Source: Zygnema cylindricum (Eukaryota; Streptophyta; Zygnematophyceae; Zygnematales; Zygnemataceae). From it: 33,339 nucleotides of DNA. Both the position numbers and the translations under genes were made by a program. The notes under the pieces are model-generated. The model was not told the origin of the DNA, searched no databases, and saw nothing but the letters and a program-made list of their open reading frames with translations. The stretch lies in assembly GCA_037447655.1 (NCBI GenBank), contig JBBHKE010002386.1, positions 30,287-63,625 on the forward strand. Direction: 5' to 3'. Below, one piece after another: positions 10,010-20,889 of this stretch; position 1 is the first letter of the stretch; each line of letters begins with the position of its first letter.

Positions 10010-13000
10010 ACTTCTGATGCCTTACTAAAGACCAATAAGGACTTTGCCGGTTCTGTAAAGCAGGAAGACCACCGAGAATATCCAGTTGAGGAAAGATGAA
10101 GAAAAGCAAAACCATCCTGTGGTCCAGAGAAAGAGAGGGAGAGAGAGAAAGACGAGAAGAGAGGGAGAGAGATGGGGGGAGAGGAGAGGAGAAGAGGGAG
10201 AAGGATAGATAGAGGGAGAGGGAGAGAAAGAGAGAGGGAGAGAGAGAGACAGAGGGAGAGAGAAGGAGAGAGAGGGAGAGAGAGTGAGAGAGGTGACAAA
10301 GTAGTACGGTTAGAAACGACGATCTTTCTGGATCCAGTTTCCTCCCAATACAACCTCCAGAAACTAAATCCGATATCATGCACTTGATAGGGACACTGAA
10401 GACCCAAAACAGGCAATAAAAAAAAACAGCCTTACATGAACTTCATTTCCGTCAAACAGCCGTTAAACATACCTTGATGTAGTTTTCAGTGATAACTTCT
10501 CCATTCTTCATAAAAGCCCCAGAACAGTCGACAAATTTCACATAACCACCTGTTAACGTACCAACAAATGGCCAGCCATTAGTAATGGTTTCTATTACAA
10601 CCATTCAGAACGGTACGGTACGGTTCTGAACAATACAATATGGTACTGTACGGTTCTGAACGGTTCTGAATGGTATGGTACAGTTTGTAACTGTATGGTA
10701 CAGAGGTTTCTCTCTGAGTATAGTTTCCCTCGGAACCAAGATTTGTGTGTGCTTAACTATTAGCAACAAAATGGTTTACATTAGGACAAAATGAACTGAA
10801 AAACACAGAAAACACTTGGTTTTTCAAAATATGATTTTTTGTCATATGTATAGAAACAGATAAGAAGCTAGATTGCCTTGGAAATGAATCAAAGAAAATG
10901 TTGGCAAACAGAAAAGTTACTTCAATGAAACGACTCATAATTTATTAAATTAGAAGTAAATCCTCCCTTCAATTCACTGGCATAAATGATTCATAAAATT
11001 CATGAATTTAGGGACAACCGAGTCACAAAATCACTTCCTCGTATCACATTTTTTTGTTCCCCATGGCAAAAAACTAATGAACTAATGAACGGGCTTTATT
11101 AGGAGCCTTACCGTCACTCCCATCAAGACTACTAAGTCGGGAATTTACTGCCAAACTCCCTGGCTGTACCTCTTTGCCACCAATAGGAAAACTCTGTTCG
11201 CACAAAAAAGAAAGAATGATGATATTGCATATCAACCAGATTTGCCCAAAATTGGTCAGTAAATAGAAGGAAATACGATACCACTTTGATTTTATCGCTA
11301 AAAGGTCAGGCCTTCTTTGTCATCGGCTCTCATTTTTACAGAAGAATTGATTTTATTTTCCTTCCACACATGAGTGTGTGTGGATTGTATGAAAAAAAAT
11401 AAGATCCATATTTGTTACAGAAGGAGAGGCAGATGGACTCTGAGAAACTCCCCTCAATAGCGCAATTCTTTGCTTCTAAATTATGCTGAACCACTAACTG
11501 TTTTTACTAGTCATCTTATGAACAAGAATATTAAGACTACTTCATACTGAGAAAGTTGACAACATAGACAAGCATAGACTAGCATTGACAAAGGTCAGAC
11601 CTGGGAATTTTTTTCCAAAGCTATTGAAATGCAATATTAAAAATTATATTTGAAGTTATTTAAAACATAATATTATGGCTATCGCCAAGAGGGCTCAGAT
11701 TACACACCGTGGGAAGGAGACCGAGCAAAAGAATTGCGGTTTCTGGATGATTTTCTCGCACCATGTTAACCAGGGATATTATCTGGAATGATAATAAACC
11801 ATTCATGATAAACCATAAGTATGTTTAATCACACCAAGATCCATTGAATCACATCTTTTTCACATCGGATCACATCACATCTTTCTCTTTTTTTTTTTTG
11901 TCCGCTATTGTTTTTACACTGCCCATCGTTATTACGGTTAATTCAGGCAGTCAAAATCATTTTGGCTTTGTAATCGACTGTTGAATTTTTTTTCTGAGGC
12001 ACGCAATCGAAAGGTAATGGTCTCACCTTTCTATCGTGCTGTCACAATTGAAAATCGGAAAACTGTGTGATGAGAAAAAGTATTTTGACTGCCCGAAAAA
12101 TGCTTAACACTATTACTGATGGACAGTTTAGCCATCTTGGTTTCCTTAAACCAAACAAGGAACTACATCCGCAAAATTTTATGGACAGAAGCATATTTAT
12201 CTATACTAAAAGTCAAGGACTGGAGCGATTAATCCTAATCCATTCCTCAATCCTGCCTTATTTCATAAAAACAGACGCAAGATAAAAATAACAGTCGGTT
12301 GCCAAGATGTGCTTAAAAATACACACAGATATTGGTATCAACAGGGTGTTGTATAGATTACAGAACACCTTGCAATTGGAATGGATGACTGCAAAATCCA
12401 GAATAAGAATCAGAAACCAGAGTACCGTGAGGACCAGTCACCTGGTCAGCCGCGTCTGATGGGTCGATGGCACCTTTCCTCCGGGAAACGTCATTAATTC
12501 CAATGCAAAGCACCAAAACTCGTAATTGTAAAGTTTTTGGAAGCTCTCCATTCTGGTACAGAAAGCAAGAACAGGCCAAAAATGATGTGCTTCAGACACA
12601 TACTATGAAAGAAGAATAAACGTCATGCAAGGAATACCAGCCATGTCTCACATTTTTATATGTTTAAATTTATTATATATATAATACATACATATTAGAT
12701 ATGCACATATAAGACTGTATACATAAGCCTCCTTGAGTCCAAGGCATGCTCACAACCTTGACATGCCCAAGTAATTCAGTATACCAATTTACACCAGCTT
12801 TCACTTTGTCTTCACAGCCTAAACTAGATTAACAATTCCTATTTGCTTAAGCAAATGCTCTTTTTGGTGTTAAGTTATTAAACGAAATTAAATTAAATTG
12901 AAGTAGGGCATTCCATAAAGTCTGACCTGGAATCGCCATCGCAGGTTCTTCACACGATCAGCAGCGATTCCAAAATCCAAAACATCACCACCCAAAGAGG

Positions 13001-14811
13001 TTGACACATTGTTCCATACAGTTCTATAACCGAAAATTATCCATAAAACAGACCAACCACAGAGCAAAGAGCACCAGTCAGGTTGAAAGATAGAGTGATT
13101 TTGTTTTGAATGAAAAAATGGTAGAACACTTAAAAAAACATATCTATCAATGGAAAGACGCCAAATTTTGCAGGAATGGTTTACTTTGAACCCAATTTAA
13201 ATTCAATGTAAATGTTTAAATGTGTGAGATTTTCAATGCTGGCCCTCTAATAAGCACGTGTGGTTTTCCCATACTCTACGCATAGTATATGATTTTTTTG
13301 GGTATAATGCGAGCAAAGAACAGGGTAAAAATGTGCAAAAACAATTGGAAACAATATATGTGGTTAACCATACTATACTCGTATAATACCCTTATAACAT
13401 GGAATTATTGTTTCCCATTGTTTTTGCACTTACGATCTATGATTTTTACTTTGAAAAGAAAAACAAAAGTTTGGTCAACAAAATATATCCGACAAAACGT
13501 TGGAGGTTGACAGGAAACTTACTGAGGCCCAGCATTTTGAATATGTCCAGCAAATGTGCCTTTCCAGCCCTGCAATACCCAAAATCATGACAAAATCAGT
13601 ATCCAAAAAAGGATGAATTACAGAATATTGTCAGTTTAATAAACCGCAAGAGACTGTTCCCTATGCTTTATATGTGGGTCAGCTTGAGAGTGGAAAAAAA
13701 TAGCCAGAATTGTTCTCTTTTAAAAGCTAACGTTGTCAGATGGGGGAGTGGAGTCCACTCCATAAGATATTTTTGTTAACACTACTTAGTTGTTATAAAA
13801 AGCCGTGCGACCGAATTAGTGCCCTGAACATTAATGGCGATAGGAAGTGGCTATCACCATTAGAGTGAATCACTCTATTTCGAGTGAATGTTTTTTTGGC
13901 CGAAAGTTAGTGATGATATCACTGTTTAGTTTGGTGGCCCAATGGGCCTCGTGGTAAAACATAATTTAGTGTAGTTAGTTCTAACAAAGTGTTAAAATCA
14001 ATAATTCAGAACTCCAACAGCGATGAGCAGTGTAGTTTCTGGAGCCACTTTCTCAACCATCCCAAGTTTGCGATGACACAAACATTGCAAACCGAGAAAG
14101 AGATTTCTTTCTAAAATGTCAAGAAAAGAATAATAAGTTCAGCAAAGATTTTTTTAACAATGGTCTTCTTCATGACGTTGGTCCCTTTTTGCAATAAAAT
14201 AAGGTAAAATCTTAAGAACTTTTTAAGGATGCATAAAATCTTTACAATGTTTCACCTATCCACTTGAGTAAGATTGACGCAAACAAGTTAAGGAACTAAA
14301 AATAGAGAAGGAATTTAAAAAGATTGACGCACATGTCTGACGAAATTTGCTACTGTTTGTTCTGCATTGTCACCAGATAGAAATAACATAGACCACAAGA
14401 AAATAAACTTTACGATAAAAATATAATTTGCACATAGGCATTAGAAGCTGTTGGGCCTGAACTAAATTGTTTGCATATTTCCTAACTGCCTTTGTGTAAA
14501 CCATAAAGTATATCGACCTTCCCATTGTTGCAAAGTTTCAAACAGCCCTCAGTAAACACCATATTTTAAAGAGCATTGACCTTCACTTAATGGGAAATTA
14601 TGAACAGCCTCAATGGAAACCATACTTTTAAAGTGTGTCGACCTTCACGTTATTGCAAAATTTCAGATGGACCGACCTTCACATTAGTGTAAAACTTTTA
14701 AGTTTCTCACCTCTGTTAGGGAGTCGCCAGCAAAAAGAATGTCCAAAGAATCTCTGGAGGCTACTTGAGAAACATAATCAGAATGCAGCTGTTTCCACCA
14801 GTCCTGGTAGC
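10010..14811 (-). CDS. SGNH/GDSL-type hydrolase domain (eight exons)
   Basis: Exons in transcript order: 14811-14711, 13569-13523, 13023-12927, 12552-12442, 11782-11708, 11193-11112, 10549-10473, 10116-10010. Every border is GT/AG and every phase matches. Successive exons give DILFAGDSLTE (block I, nucleophile Ser), GWKGTFAGHIQ, LDFGIAADRVKNLRW (block II Gly), LVLCIGINDVSRR (block III, GxND), ENHPETAILLLGLLPT, LAVNSRLSSLDGSD, FVDCSGAFMKNGEVITENY and DGFAFLHLSSTGYSRW (block V with Asp and His). Order and spacing fit the PAF-acetylhydrolase beta/gamma-like branch of SGNH hydrolases, esterases acting on acyl or acetyl groups; the substrate is unknown. The last exon ends in phase 2 and joins the Pro-rich exon at 8959, so the enzyme is tethered to a wall-protein stalk. 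The first exon shown starts at the best acceptor (CTTCTTCTCCAG); an earlier one near 14911 would add about 33 residues. MITEs sit in several introns. Confidence 0.9.
10122..10310. repeat. GA/CT tract abutting a 3' splice site
   Basis: About 190 bp of GAGA/GGGA purines on the plus strand, so a CT tract in the minus-strand transcript. It runs up to the acceptor of the exon that carries the catalytic Asp/His (10116). It is an unusually long polypyrimidine tract. Frames read through it are low complexity and are not genes. Confidence 0.8.
10600..10705. repeat. Degenerate GGTACGGTTCTGAAC repeat
   Basis: Several copies of a 10-15 bp motif (GGTACGGTTCTGAA, ACGGTTCTGAAT, TGGTATGGTACAG) in the intron between 11112 and 10549. 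The rest of that intron shows nothing further. Confidence 0.6.
11915..12130. mobile_element. TA-flanked MITE, copy 4
   Basis: Left end TA-CACTGCCCATCGTTATTA, right end (reverse complement) TAAACTGTCCATCAGTAATA. Inside each is a block like CGGGCAGTCAAAAT. The interior (ACGCAATCGAAAGGTAA, AAAATCGGAAA, TGATGAGAAAAAG) matches copy 1 at about 970-1070. Length about 216 bp, within an intron of the SGNH gene, no coding capacity. Confidence 0.72.
13255..13400. repeat. Inverted copy of the 1.2-1.8 kb satellite-like repeat
   Basis: Contains GAAACAATATATGTGGTTA, the reverse complement of the motif recurring at 1195-1800, together with CCCATACTCTACGCAT, resembling the CCCATATTATATGC part. It lies in an SGNH-gene intron. 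Confidence 0.5.
13850..14034. mobile_element. TA-ended MITE relic, copy 5
   Basis: Partner of 9100-9298, same orientation. It ends CAACAGCGATGAGCAGTG-TA. The left end is eroded. It lies in the intron between the GDSLTE exon and the next one. Confidence 0.55.
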
Positions 14812-15085
14812 CTGGAGAAGAAGGAGGATCACTACTAGAAAAGAGTTTTCTATGAAAAGGTATAGGAAGTTCTGAGAGGTGAACCGCCAGCCTCCTGTTT
14901 GGCCGCACCGCTTATAAAGCCACCATGAGTATTCCTATAAGCTCGAAATGTGTTTGTTAATCCAAAGATCAAAAATGCATCTTGTTTTACGCTTTTCCAC
15001 AATGCTGAAAATGGAACCAGCAAACCCCCACCGGCCGCCCACCATGCCGGTCGCTATTCGGTTGAGCACCGCCAAGGAACACCAC

Positions 15086-15197
15086 CTCCCAAACGAGTGA
15101 GGAGGAGGAGGGGAGGAGAGGGCAGGAGAGGGAGAGGGAGAGGGAGAAGGGAGGAGAGGGAGAGGAGGGATGAGCTGGAGGAGGAGAGAAAGATCAT
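15086..15197 (-). CDS. Candidate first exon (signal peptide) of the SGNH gene
   Basis: An ATG at 15197 opens 37 codons starting MIFLSSSSSSLLSLSSLL and continuing Leu/Pro-rich. It ends at donor GGGAG-GTGGTG in phase 1, the phase needed by the exon at 14811 (or by the alternative acceptor near 14911). A hydrophobic Ser/Leu N-terminus would suit a secreted, GPI-anchored protein. The exon is largely a CT-rich repeat (15103-15185), so open frame and hydrophobicity come cheaply; there is no homology support. A TATAAT lies about 45 nt upstream of the ATG. Treat as a hypothesis. Confidence 0.35.
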
Positions 15198-16322
15198 AAT
15201 AATTAATAATATTCCTAAGCCTTGCCAAGCAGACACATTATAGTTACTTCATTTACTTTTTTTCTACATGTTGTCTGTAAGACCTAGCACACTTTTCTTA
15301 GTTTTAGTAAAAAATCTAAAAAAGTCTTAAAAAGTCATAAAAAGTCTTCCTAGCATTCGATGATTCAAAACGCAAACATATTTAACGTTAGATTATTTAT
15401 CAATTGAGTGTTTTGTGAAATCAGAATCTGTTTCTTAGTCAACTTTGCATTTTTTTTTAAATCTTGAAAATGAAAAAAAAAATTGTGACAAAACGATTCC
15501 AGTCTGAAAAATATGAATAGAAATATTTTCACGCTTTCTTAAAAGGCATAAAAATAGCATTGCATAAAAGATTGCAGAAACTAAAACTGACTTGTTAAAA
15601 TACAAGAACTTTACAAGCTCTAGAAATTGCTGGAGAAACTCTTGCCTTTTTCACTTGTTTAATAGTCTAACCAAAATCAGTTTACCTACATTGTGTTCAA
15701 GAGCCAACAATATAATGAAAGGAACCCTAAACATTGCAGATTTTTTATTTTGAGAGTGGCAGTAGCAATTTATTCAGCTTTTTGTCAATTTAACAAGTTT
15801 CAGGAAGTCCAGAATGATTTCATTTAATCAGACAGCTCAAACTTTTGAAGTAGAATAATAAAAAGATCAGTATTTTTCAGCAAAGGTTAATATTTCTTAC
15901 CTTCGACAATGATTCCTTTCGAAAATTTGCAAAGCACCTTCTTTTTTTCTCTAAATTCATGTTTTACAGGAACTGAATAAATGAAAGTTTGAGAAAATAT
16001 CTATGGTTTTAGAAGTTTTGAAAGAAAAATGAAAGAGAAACTTGCTATTCAGTCAAATCAAAAAGGGGAAAAAGAATAAATACACTGTTTCTTTCTCAAA
16101 CATACAGCAGTTTCAGTAACTAAAACTGATGAAAATAAAATAATGGAATTTGTCAGACTATACTGTACAAAAAAAATCGCAGAAAGTGTTTTGAAACTTG
16201 CAGAAAACTGCTGAGAATCTGTACAGGCTGGTCTGCAGCAGAGGCGACTGAGTCTTTCTGCTACAGTAGTGCAGAGATTTGTAGAAGTTGCAAAACCGCT
16301 GCCAGGATTATCGTGCAAAGGT
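15198..16322. other. Intergenic, no gene seen
   Basis: AT-rich DNA upstream of the SGNH gene. No exon-like reading, no transposon ends. Any promoter of the minus-strand gene should lie here, but no element beyond the weak TATAAT noted above can be supported. Confidence 0.5.
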
Positions 16323-16476
16323 GATGCAGCGTCGCTGCCAGAATGATGCAGCGTCGCTGCCAGAATGATGCAACGTCGCTGCCAGAATGATGCAGCGTCG
16401 CTGCCAGAATGATGCAGCGTCGCTGCCAGAATGATGCAACGTCGCTGCCAGAATGATGCAGCGTCGCTGCCAGAAT
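16323..16476. repeat. 22-bp minisatellite with 66-bp higher-order period
   Basis: Seven uninterrupted copies of GATGCAGCGTCGCTGCCAGA+AT. Copies 3 and 6 carry GCAACG in place of GCAGCG, so the array repeats as a three-unit 66-bp block. Degenerate half-copies (GATGCA, TGTGATG) continue to about 16590. A 205-codon minus-strand frame crosses it only because the unit lacks stops in any frame; it is not taken as a gene. Confidence 0.9.
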
Positions 16477-16599
16477 GATGCACAGTCTGCTGCAAATATG
16501 ATCTATGATGGAATCGCGCATTCCGAGTGTGATGCAGGATCGCGTACAAATGTGATGTTACCGACGTGCACAAGTGATGCAACATTAGACTCGCTTCCA

Positions 16600-17730
16600 A
16601 GAGTGTGATCCAATTGCATTTATAACTTGAAACGCTTTTAGCATTAGTAACTTCTATTTCGGGCTCTGACGACAAAATAGCGTTACAAATTGTTTCTCCT
16701 TAACACATTCTATAGGCGGTTATTATTTAGCCACGTACTGGAATTCGATTTAGAATGGATAACACGAGTATAGATGCCACGCTAGTAATTTCTTTGCTCG
16801 ACGGTGTGGCGTTTGCAAAGGGAGCTCAATGATTGCAAACGTGGAGCACGCAGAATTGATGCAAGATCGCGACTGACAAATCCTCGTGGAAATGATAATA
16901 CTACCGACATTTTAAATTCACGTGTTTTCGGAACACTGGACCTATGGTCGGTTAGTTGTTTTGTCGGTGTGTAGGGTAGTGGGTTTCAGTAAGGATTAGG
17001 AGGTCCAGGATAAGCGCTGGGCTAAAACGGCTAACTACATGAGTACGTATATCGTACCGTCTTGTTGTGACTTTCGTCAATTTGTCGTTTTAAGCTGCGT
17101 CCGCAACATCCGCCCAATGAACTTAAATTAAGTCACCATACCGTACATGTTCCACATGTTCTCCGCCAATAGAATCCTCTAAGCTGTACTTGCTGTAAAC
17201 CAAAATGACGTGAAGTTCAAACCTCTTAAATGCATGTCCTCAAAACGACAATATTCAGAACGTAAGGTAATAACTACTGAACCGGCTTCGAGTTTAGCAT
17301 TGTTGATGTTACGGTACTGTACGGTAATCTCCAAATCGTTTCAAAAAGTTCGAACACAAGCCAATCCAAATGGGCTCTTTTACATAGAAAATTATATTTA
17401 TCAAGTTTATTTAAAGTATGTCACTGTAGTCTAAGGGCTAGGCTCCATTCATAGCCGCAATAGCCGCGAGAAGTCCGGGGAAACTGTGACTACAGTATTT
17501 TACGTGTGTACTATTCGAAAAGAAAAAAACAGTGCACTAAAATCGCCCCTGAAAATACTTTGCATAGTTTCAAACATAGAGGTACCAAGCGTTTTAAACG
17601 CACGCATGAAACGTCGAAAAAATAATGATATATGCGCACGGAACACATGCAATTTTTTTAAATGCGTTGACCGACTTTGACTTCATAATAAAATAGAAAA
17701 TAAAAAGCTAATAAAAAGTACTACTACAAC
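16600..17730. other. Intergenic, no gene seen
   Basis: Mixed-composition DNA without recognisable exons. Short motifs CGTAC and GTACGG are frequent here and through to about 25 kb, probably reflecting many decayed transposon ends. Confidence 0.45.
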
Positions 17731-17733
17731 TTA

Positions 17734-18039
17734 GGGTATGTGCCCATGTATAAAAGTACTGATTTTTTAGTATATCTTCCGTCAAAACTTTTCCCGCGGC
17801 TTCTGCTGGCTTTGCATCCACGCTGGCGGAAGGCACATGGCCTCTACCACGTGTATCCACATAATCACGCGATCGTGGCGGATATCTATTTACCTTTCCG
17901 CGAGGCGCAATGCTATACGTTCAGGCTCCTAAAATTGAACTCTTTCAGGCAACTTGTTGCAAACTGTAAGGTTTTACCGACGGCGTATCCGATTCCGCAT
18001 CCGACGGTCAAGGTTTACGCCCATAACCTTGGAGAATGA
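17734..18039 (+). mobile_element. Solo Harbinger-like terminus and adjoining GC-balanced island
   Basis: TTA-GGGTATGTGCCCATGT at 17731-17749 differs by one base from the terminus of the element at 24817, same orientation, but no matching right end was found. Next to it is a 99-codon plus-strand frame (17740-18036) in DNA noticeably less AT-rich than its surroundings. I do not recognise the peptide. A minus-strand reading of about 17885-18010 gives a Gly/Cys-containing TVGCGIGYAVGKTLQFA, also unassigned. It may be captured gene sequence inside a decayed element. Confidence 0.35.
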
Positions 18040-18172
18040 AATCGGTCATCCAGTAACTTAGTTTTTCTGACAGAAAAAATAATTTGGTACGGCATTGAAC
18101 GTCCGGCAGTAAATAACCACATTTTCAAATTGAAACCCTAAATATAACTTCACCCTAACTCAAAAAAAAAAA

Positions 18173-18515
18173 TTGACGCTAATATTGGAACTGTTTAAAC
18201 TAGCGTTAATTACTCTAATGCCGAATATTTTTAGGTAGCGTAATGTACGAAATGTGTCATTCCGTACTATAATTTCTCATTATTTCGTACAGATGTTCAA
18301 AATAAGTGTTAGATAATTGCGTCGACCGGGAAGATTGAGTGCGTCGCCCAGAAAAGCGTACTCAGATTTGATTTCAAGTCATAAAGTCGAAGGAAAATAG
18401 CTGACCTATTCTCACATGTTCAGGCGTCGAATATGTGAACACGAAGTATCGCGGCTACCCTAAAAACATGGGAACGTGTTTCGATTCCTTAACTTTAACA
18501 GCGATTCACGGTGTA
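18173..18515. mobile_element. TA-ended MITE, copy 6
   Basis: Right end AACTTTAACAGCGATTCACGGTG-TA is a well-preserved terminus of the family. The body (about 18190-18475) is homologous over about 290 bp, same orientation, to 26140-26430: TAGCGTTAAT..ACTCTAAT, TGTCATTCCGTACTA / TGTCAGTCCGTACTA, CTCAGATTTGATT, TTCTCACATGTTCA, TGTGAACAC. The left end is unclear (TTGACGCTAAT near 18173). Confidence 0.6.
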
Positions 18516-18714
18516 CTTTTAACATTTTTTTTGATAATTCCGTACATTTTGTTCGTACAATAAATCCGTACACGAAAGCTACGAATTTTACGAAAATTTC
18601 AAAATCTTAAAAATTTAACGCATTTTCGTAAAAAAGTGAAAATCCGTACGTTTGGTACCTCTATGGTTTCAAAAGTAGGCGTTTTTTGGTAGGCCTTTTG
18701 TAGGCCGCCTTTAG

Positions 18715-18900
18715 CGTAAGTTGTGTTACGAGCTTTTCATGTGATCTTCTTAAATCGCTACTTTCATCAGCGACCGTCCGATCGTCCGAATCTGACGATA
18801 TTCCTATCGTAAGTTGTGTTATGGGCTTTTCATGTGATCTTCTTAGATCGTTACTTTCATCAAAGACCGTCAGATCATCCGAATCTGACGGTTTAAATTA
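18715..18900. repeat. 93-bp tandem duplication
   Basis: Two copies beginning CGTAAGTTGTGTTA at 18715 and 18808. Both contain CTTTTCATGTGATCTTCTTA and end GTCCGAATCTGACG / ATCCGAATCTGACG. They differ by scattered substitutions. Confidence 0.85.
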
Positions 18901-20017
18901 AAAGTTGCTCAAAACTCACAGAAAAAGATTTTTTTGTCCGATTTATTTTTCAAATTTAGACATGACGTTTAATTCTCTATCGATCCATACGCAACTCAAC
19001 CCTATTACTATTTTATTTCATTTTGCGGCCAATATAATATGGGTCTTAAGGCCATATTGTATGTTTTGCATACAATAGGCATATTGTATGGGCGTGGTCA
19101 CCTACTTTTGAACTATGATACTTTGTAACTTTTTTAAGTCTTGCAAAAGGATTTTGATTCGTCCATTCAGAAGTTGATCCCTAAAAGAAATTTAAGACGC
19201 TTAAAACAACCGGAAAGAAACATTTGTTCACGTACTTTTGTACTTCTCTACTTTCATTTTGTTTATCTGGAACGGCCACGCGACAAATTGTAATTGGCGA
19301 AAAACGACAAACTCGGCTCTTGCAACCGACACCAAAACGGGTCTCGCTCAAAGAAAAAAAAAAAAAAAATTATGAACCAATGGCGCCTAGCCTTTAGATT
19401 CCTGCAGGGCTGTTACGAAACATGAGCTGTTAACAAGACAATTTTGTCGCCACCTGACAAACATAAAGTTTTGACACGTGTCACGCTTCTACTGAAAATT
19501 AGGGTTAGGCTTCCTTGGAAAAATTTGCGCCTCGTGTTTTCGCTTTTTTTTTTAATGAAAAGATTATGCGGTTCCATTGCATGAAAACCATATAACAATA
19601 TTTTATACCGTTCAAAATTTGTCGTGTAGGTGCAGTGCGTAATTACAAAATAAAAAAGGACGCCCGGGAAGGACGAAAACCTTTGTAAAAACGTTTATTT
19701 CTCGTTTTTTCGGCTGTTTTTAGCGAATCTGTATTCCTTTGCGAGAGCCAAAAAGATTATCAAAATTTTCAGCGGCATTAATAGTGGATTCTTTTATTTT
19801 TTCCATTACGTAAATCGCACGTGTGATAAATTTAAAGGTCCAAATAATTGAAATTTTGCAGGTATATCTTTGCGTCTCATCGCGTTTTCCAAAAAAAAAT
19901 AAAAAAAAATGAAAAGCGAAAGACGAGACGCGGACCAATGGAGTACAACCGTGAGTTTCTGAGTGCTTAATATGGGGATCGTTTTATGATCCGTACACAG
20001 TCACAAATGTCGACTAA
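18901..20017. other. Intergenic, no gene seen
   Basis: No exon or complete element recognised. There is a short stem-loop with CATATTGTATG arms at about 19050-19080, a poly-A run at about 19355, and general AT richness. Confidence 0.45.
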
Positions 20018-20745
20018 GGGTGAAGTTCCATTAGACGAAAAGTGAGGTTGTTTACAGAAATTGGGACCTATCCGTACTACGACGTACCTCTTATTTTGTT
20101 CTTATCCGGAAAACAACATTACAGAGAATCTTGCCCAATATTCTCCAAAAGTCTGGGAGTTAACAATGGCCGTTGGATGGTTTTTCGTGAAGCATTCGCT
20201 TCGAAAGTTTCTGTAATTGGTGATGTACCTCGTGAGGTACATCACCAATTACAGAAAATTTGAGCCGCGACACGTTGGATAATGAACACACGTGTCAATA
20301 TGTCAACCAACAGAAATCAAAAAATTTCGCACACGATATACACATTTAAAAATACAACAAAAAATACAAACGAAATCTCGTAACGCACTTTTGTCACGCT
20401 ATTTTTGTAAGCGCCCATTCGTCACACTATTTCTAGAAGCGCTCATTCGTCACGTGTAAAATCAGGAACCCTCAAAAAATGAGGTGGTATCTGATAAGGC
20501 GTCTGCAAATAGTACAAAAGTCGTGTTGCACGATGACCTGGTACCCACGTGCATGGTACGCAAATGAAGATTTTTGGTCGGTGTGAAAATTATTGACGAT
20601 TTGCAATATCCAATCCATAGTTACGTGGCACCACTCTTTTGCTAACACGTGCATTACAAACTCTGCGCAATGGAACTTCGTTCAAATTGTCGCATTCTGT
20701 AATGTTAGCCGTACAATTGCAGAATGTCCTAATGGAACTTCACCC
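20018..20745. mobile_element. Harbinger-like non-autonomous element
   Basis: The termini GGGTGAAGTTCCATTAGAC (left) and its inverse at 20726-20745 (CTAATGGAACTTCACCC) define a 728-bp element. Flanks are TAA on the left and TGA on the right, one change from the 3-bp TAA/TTA duplication typical of the PIF/Harbinger group. Inside are a perfect 24-bp palindrome (20208-20257) and three copies of a 27-28 bp motif with CATTCGTCAC (about 20380-20455). No transposase frame was recognised. Confidence 0.6.
20208..20257. repeat. Perfect 24-bp palindrome with 2-bp centre
   Basis: Left arm 20208-20231, centre GT, right arm 20234-20257. All 24 positions pair. The arms contain CTGTAATTGGTGATGTACC. Outside the arms pairing stops abruptly. 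Confidence 0.95.
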
Positions 20746-20889
20746 TGAACCGAAGTTTTTTAAATTTTATTTTTGTCGCTTATGAGAACCATTTATTTCG
20801 GGCAATCATTACGAAACTGGACCGATAAACCGATATAAACCGTCTCGACAGCCGTCTCAACAACTCTATTGTCCGTACAATATGTAAAG

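Larger units (their letters stand above)
17562..18682. repeat. Inverted repeat pair ~1.1 kb apart
   Basis: TTTCAAACATAGAGGTACCA at about 17568-17588 is matched in inverse orientation at about 18652-18678 (TTGGTACCTCTATGG then TTTCAAA). Flanking AAAATCGCC / AAAACGCC suggest the arms once extended outward. They may be ends of an old element into which the DNA between was nested. Confidence 0.4.

Noticed and set aside
10317-10405. Extra SGNH exon reading PYQVHDIGFSFW
   Set aside because: Joining 10473 directly to 10116 gives ENYIK followed by DGFAFLHLS in phase 0, which matches the family's D..H block better; the candidate lacks a good donor and lies in the intron.
12067-12285. 72-codon plus-strand frame
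   Set aside because: It starts inside a MITE and runs into intron sequence of the minus-strand SGNH gene; no homology signal.
16323-16476. CRISPR-like array
   Set aside because: Units are directly adjacent without spacers, in a eukaryotic genome; it is a minisatellite.
16058-16675. 205-codon minus-strand protein with HHSGSD repeats
   Set aside because: The frame is open because the 22-bp repeat lacks stops; there is no sign of a real coding exon outside the array.
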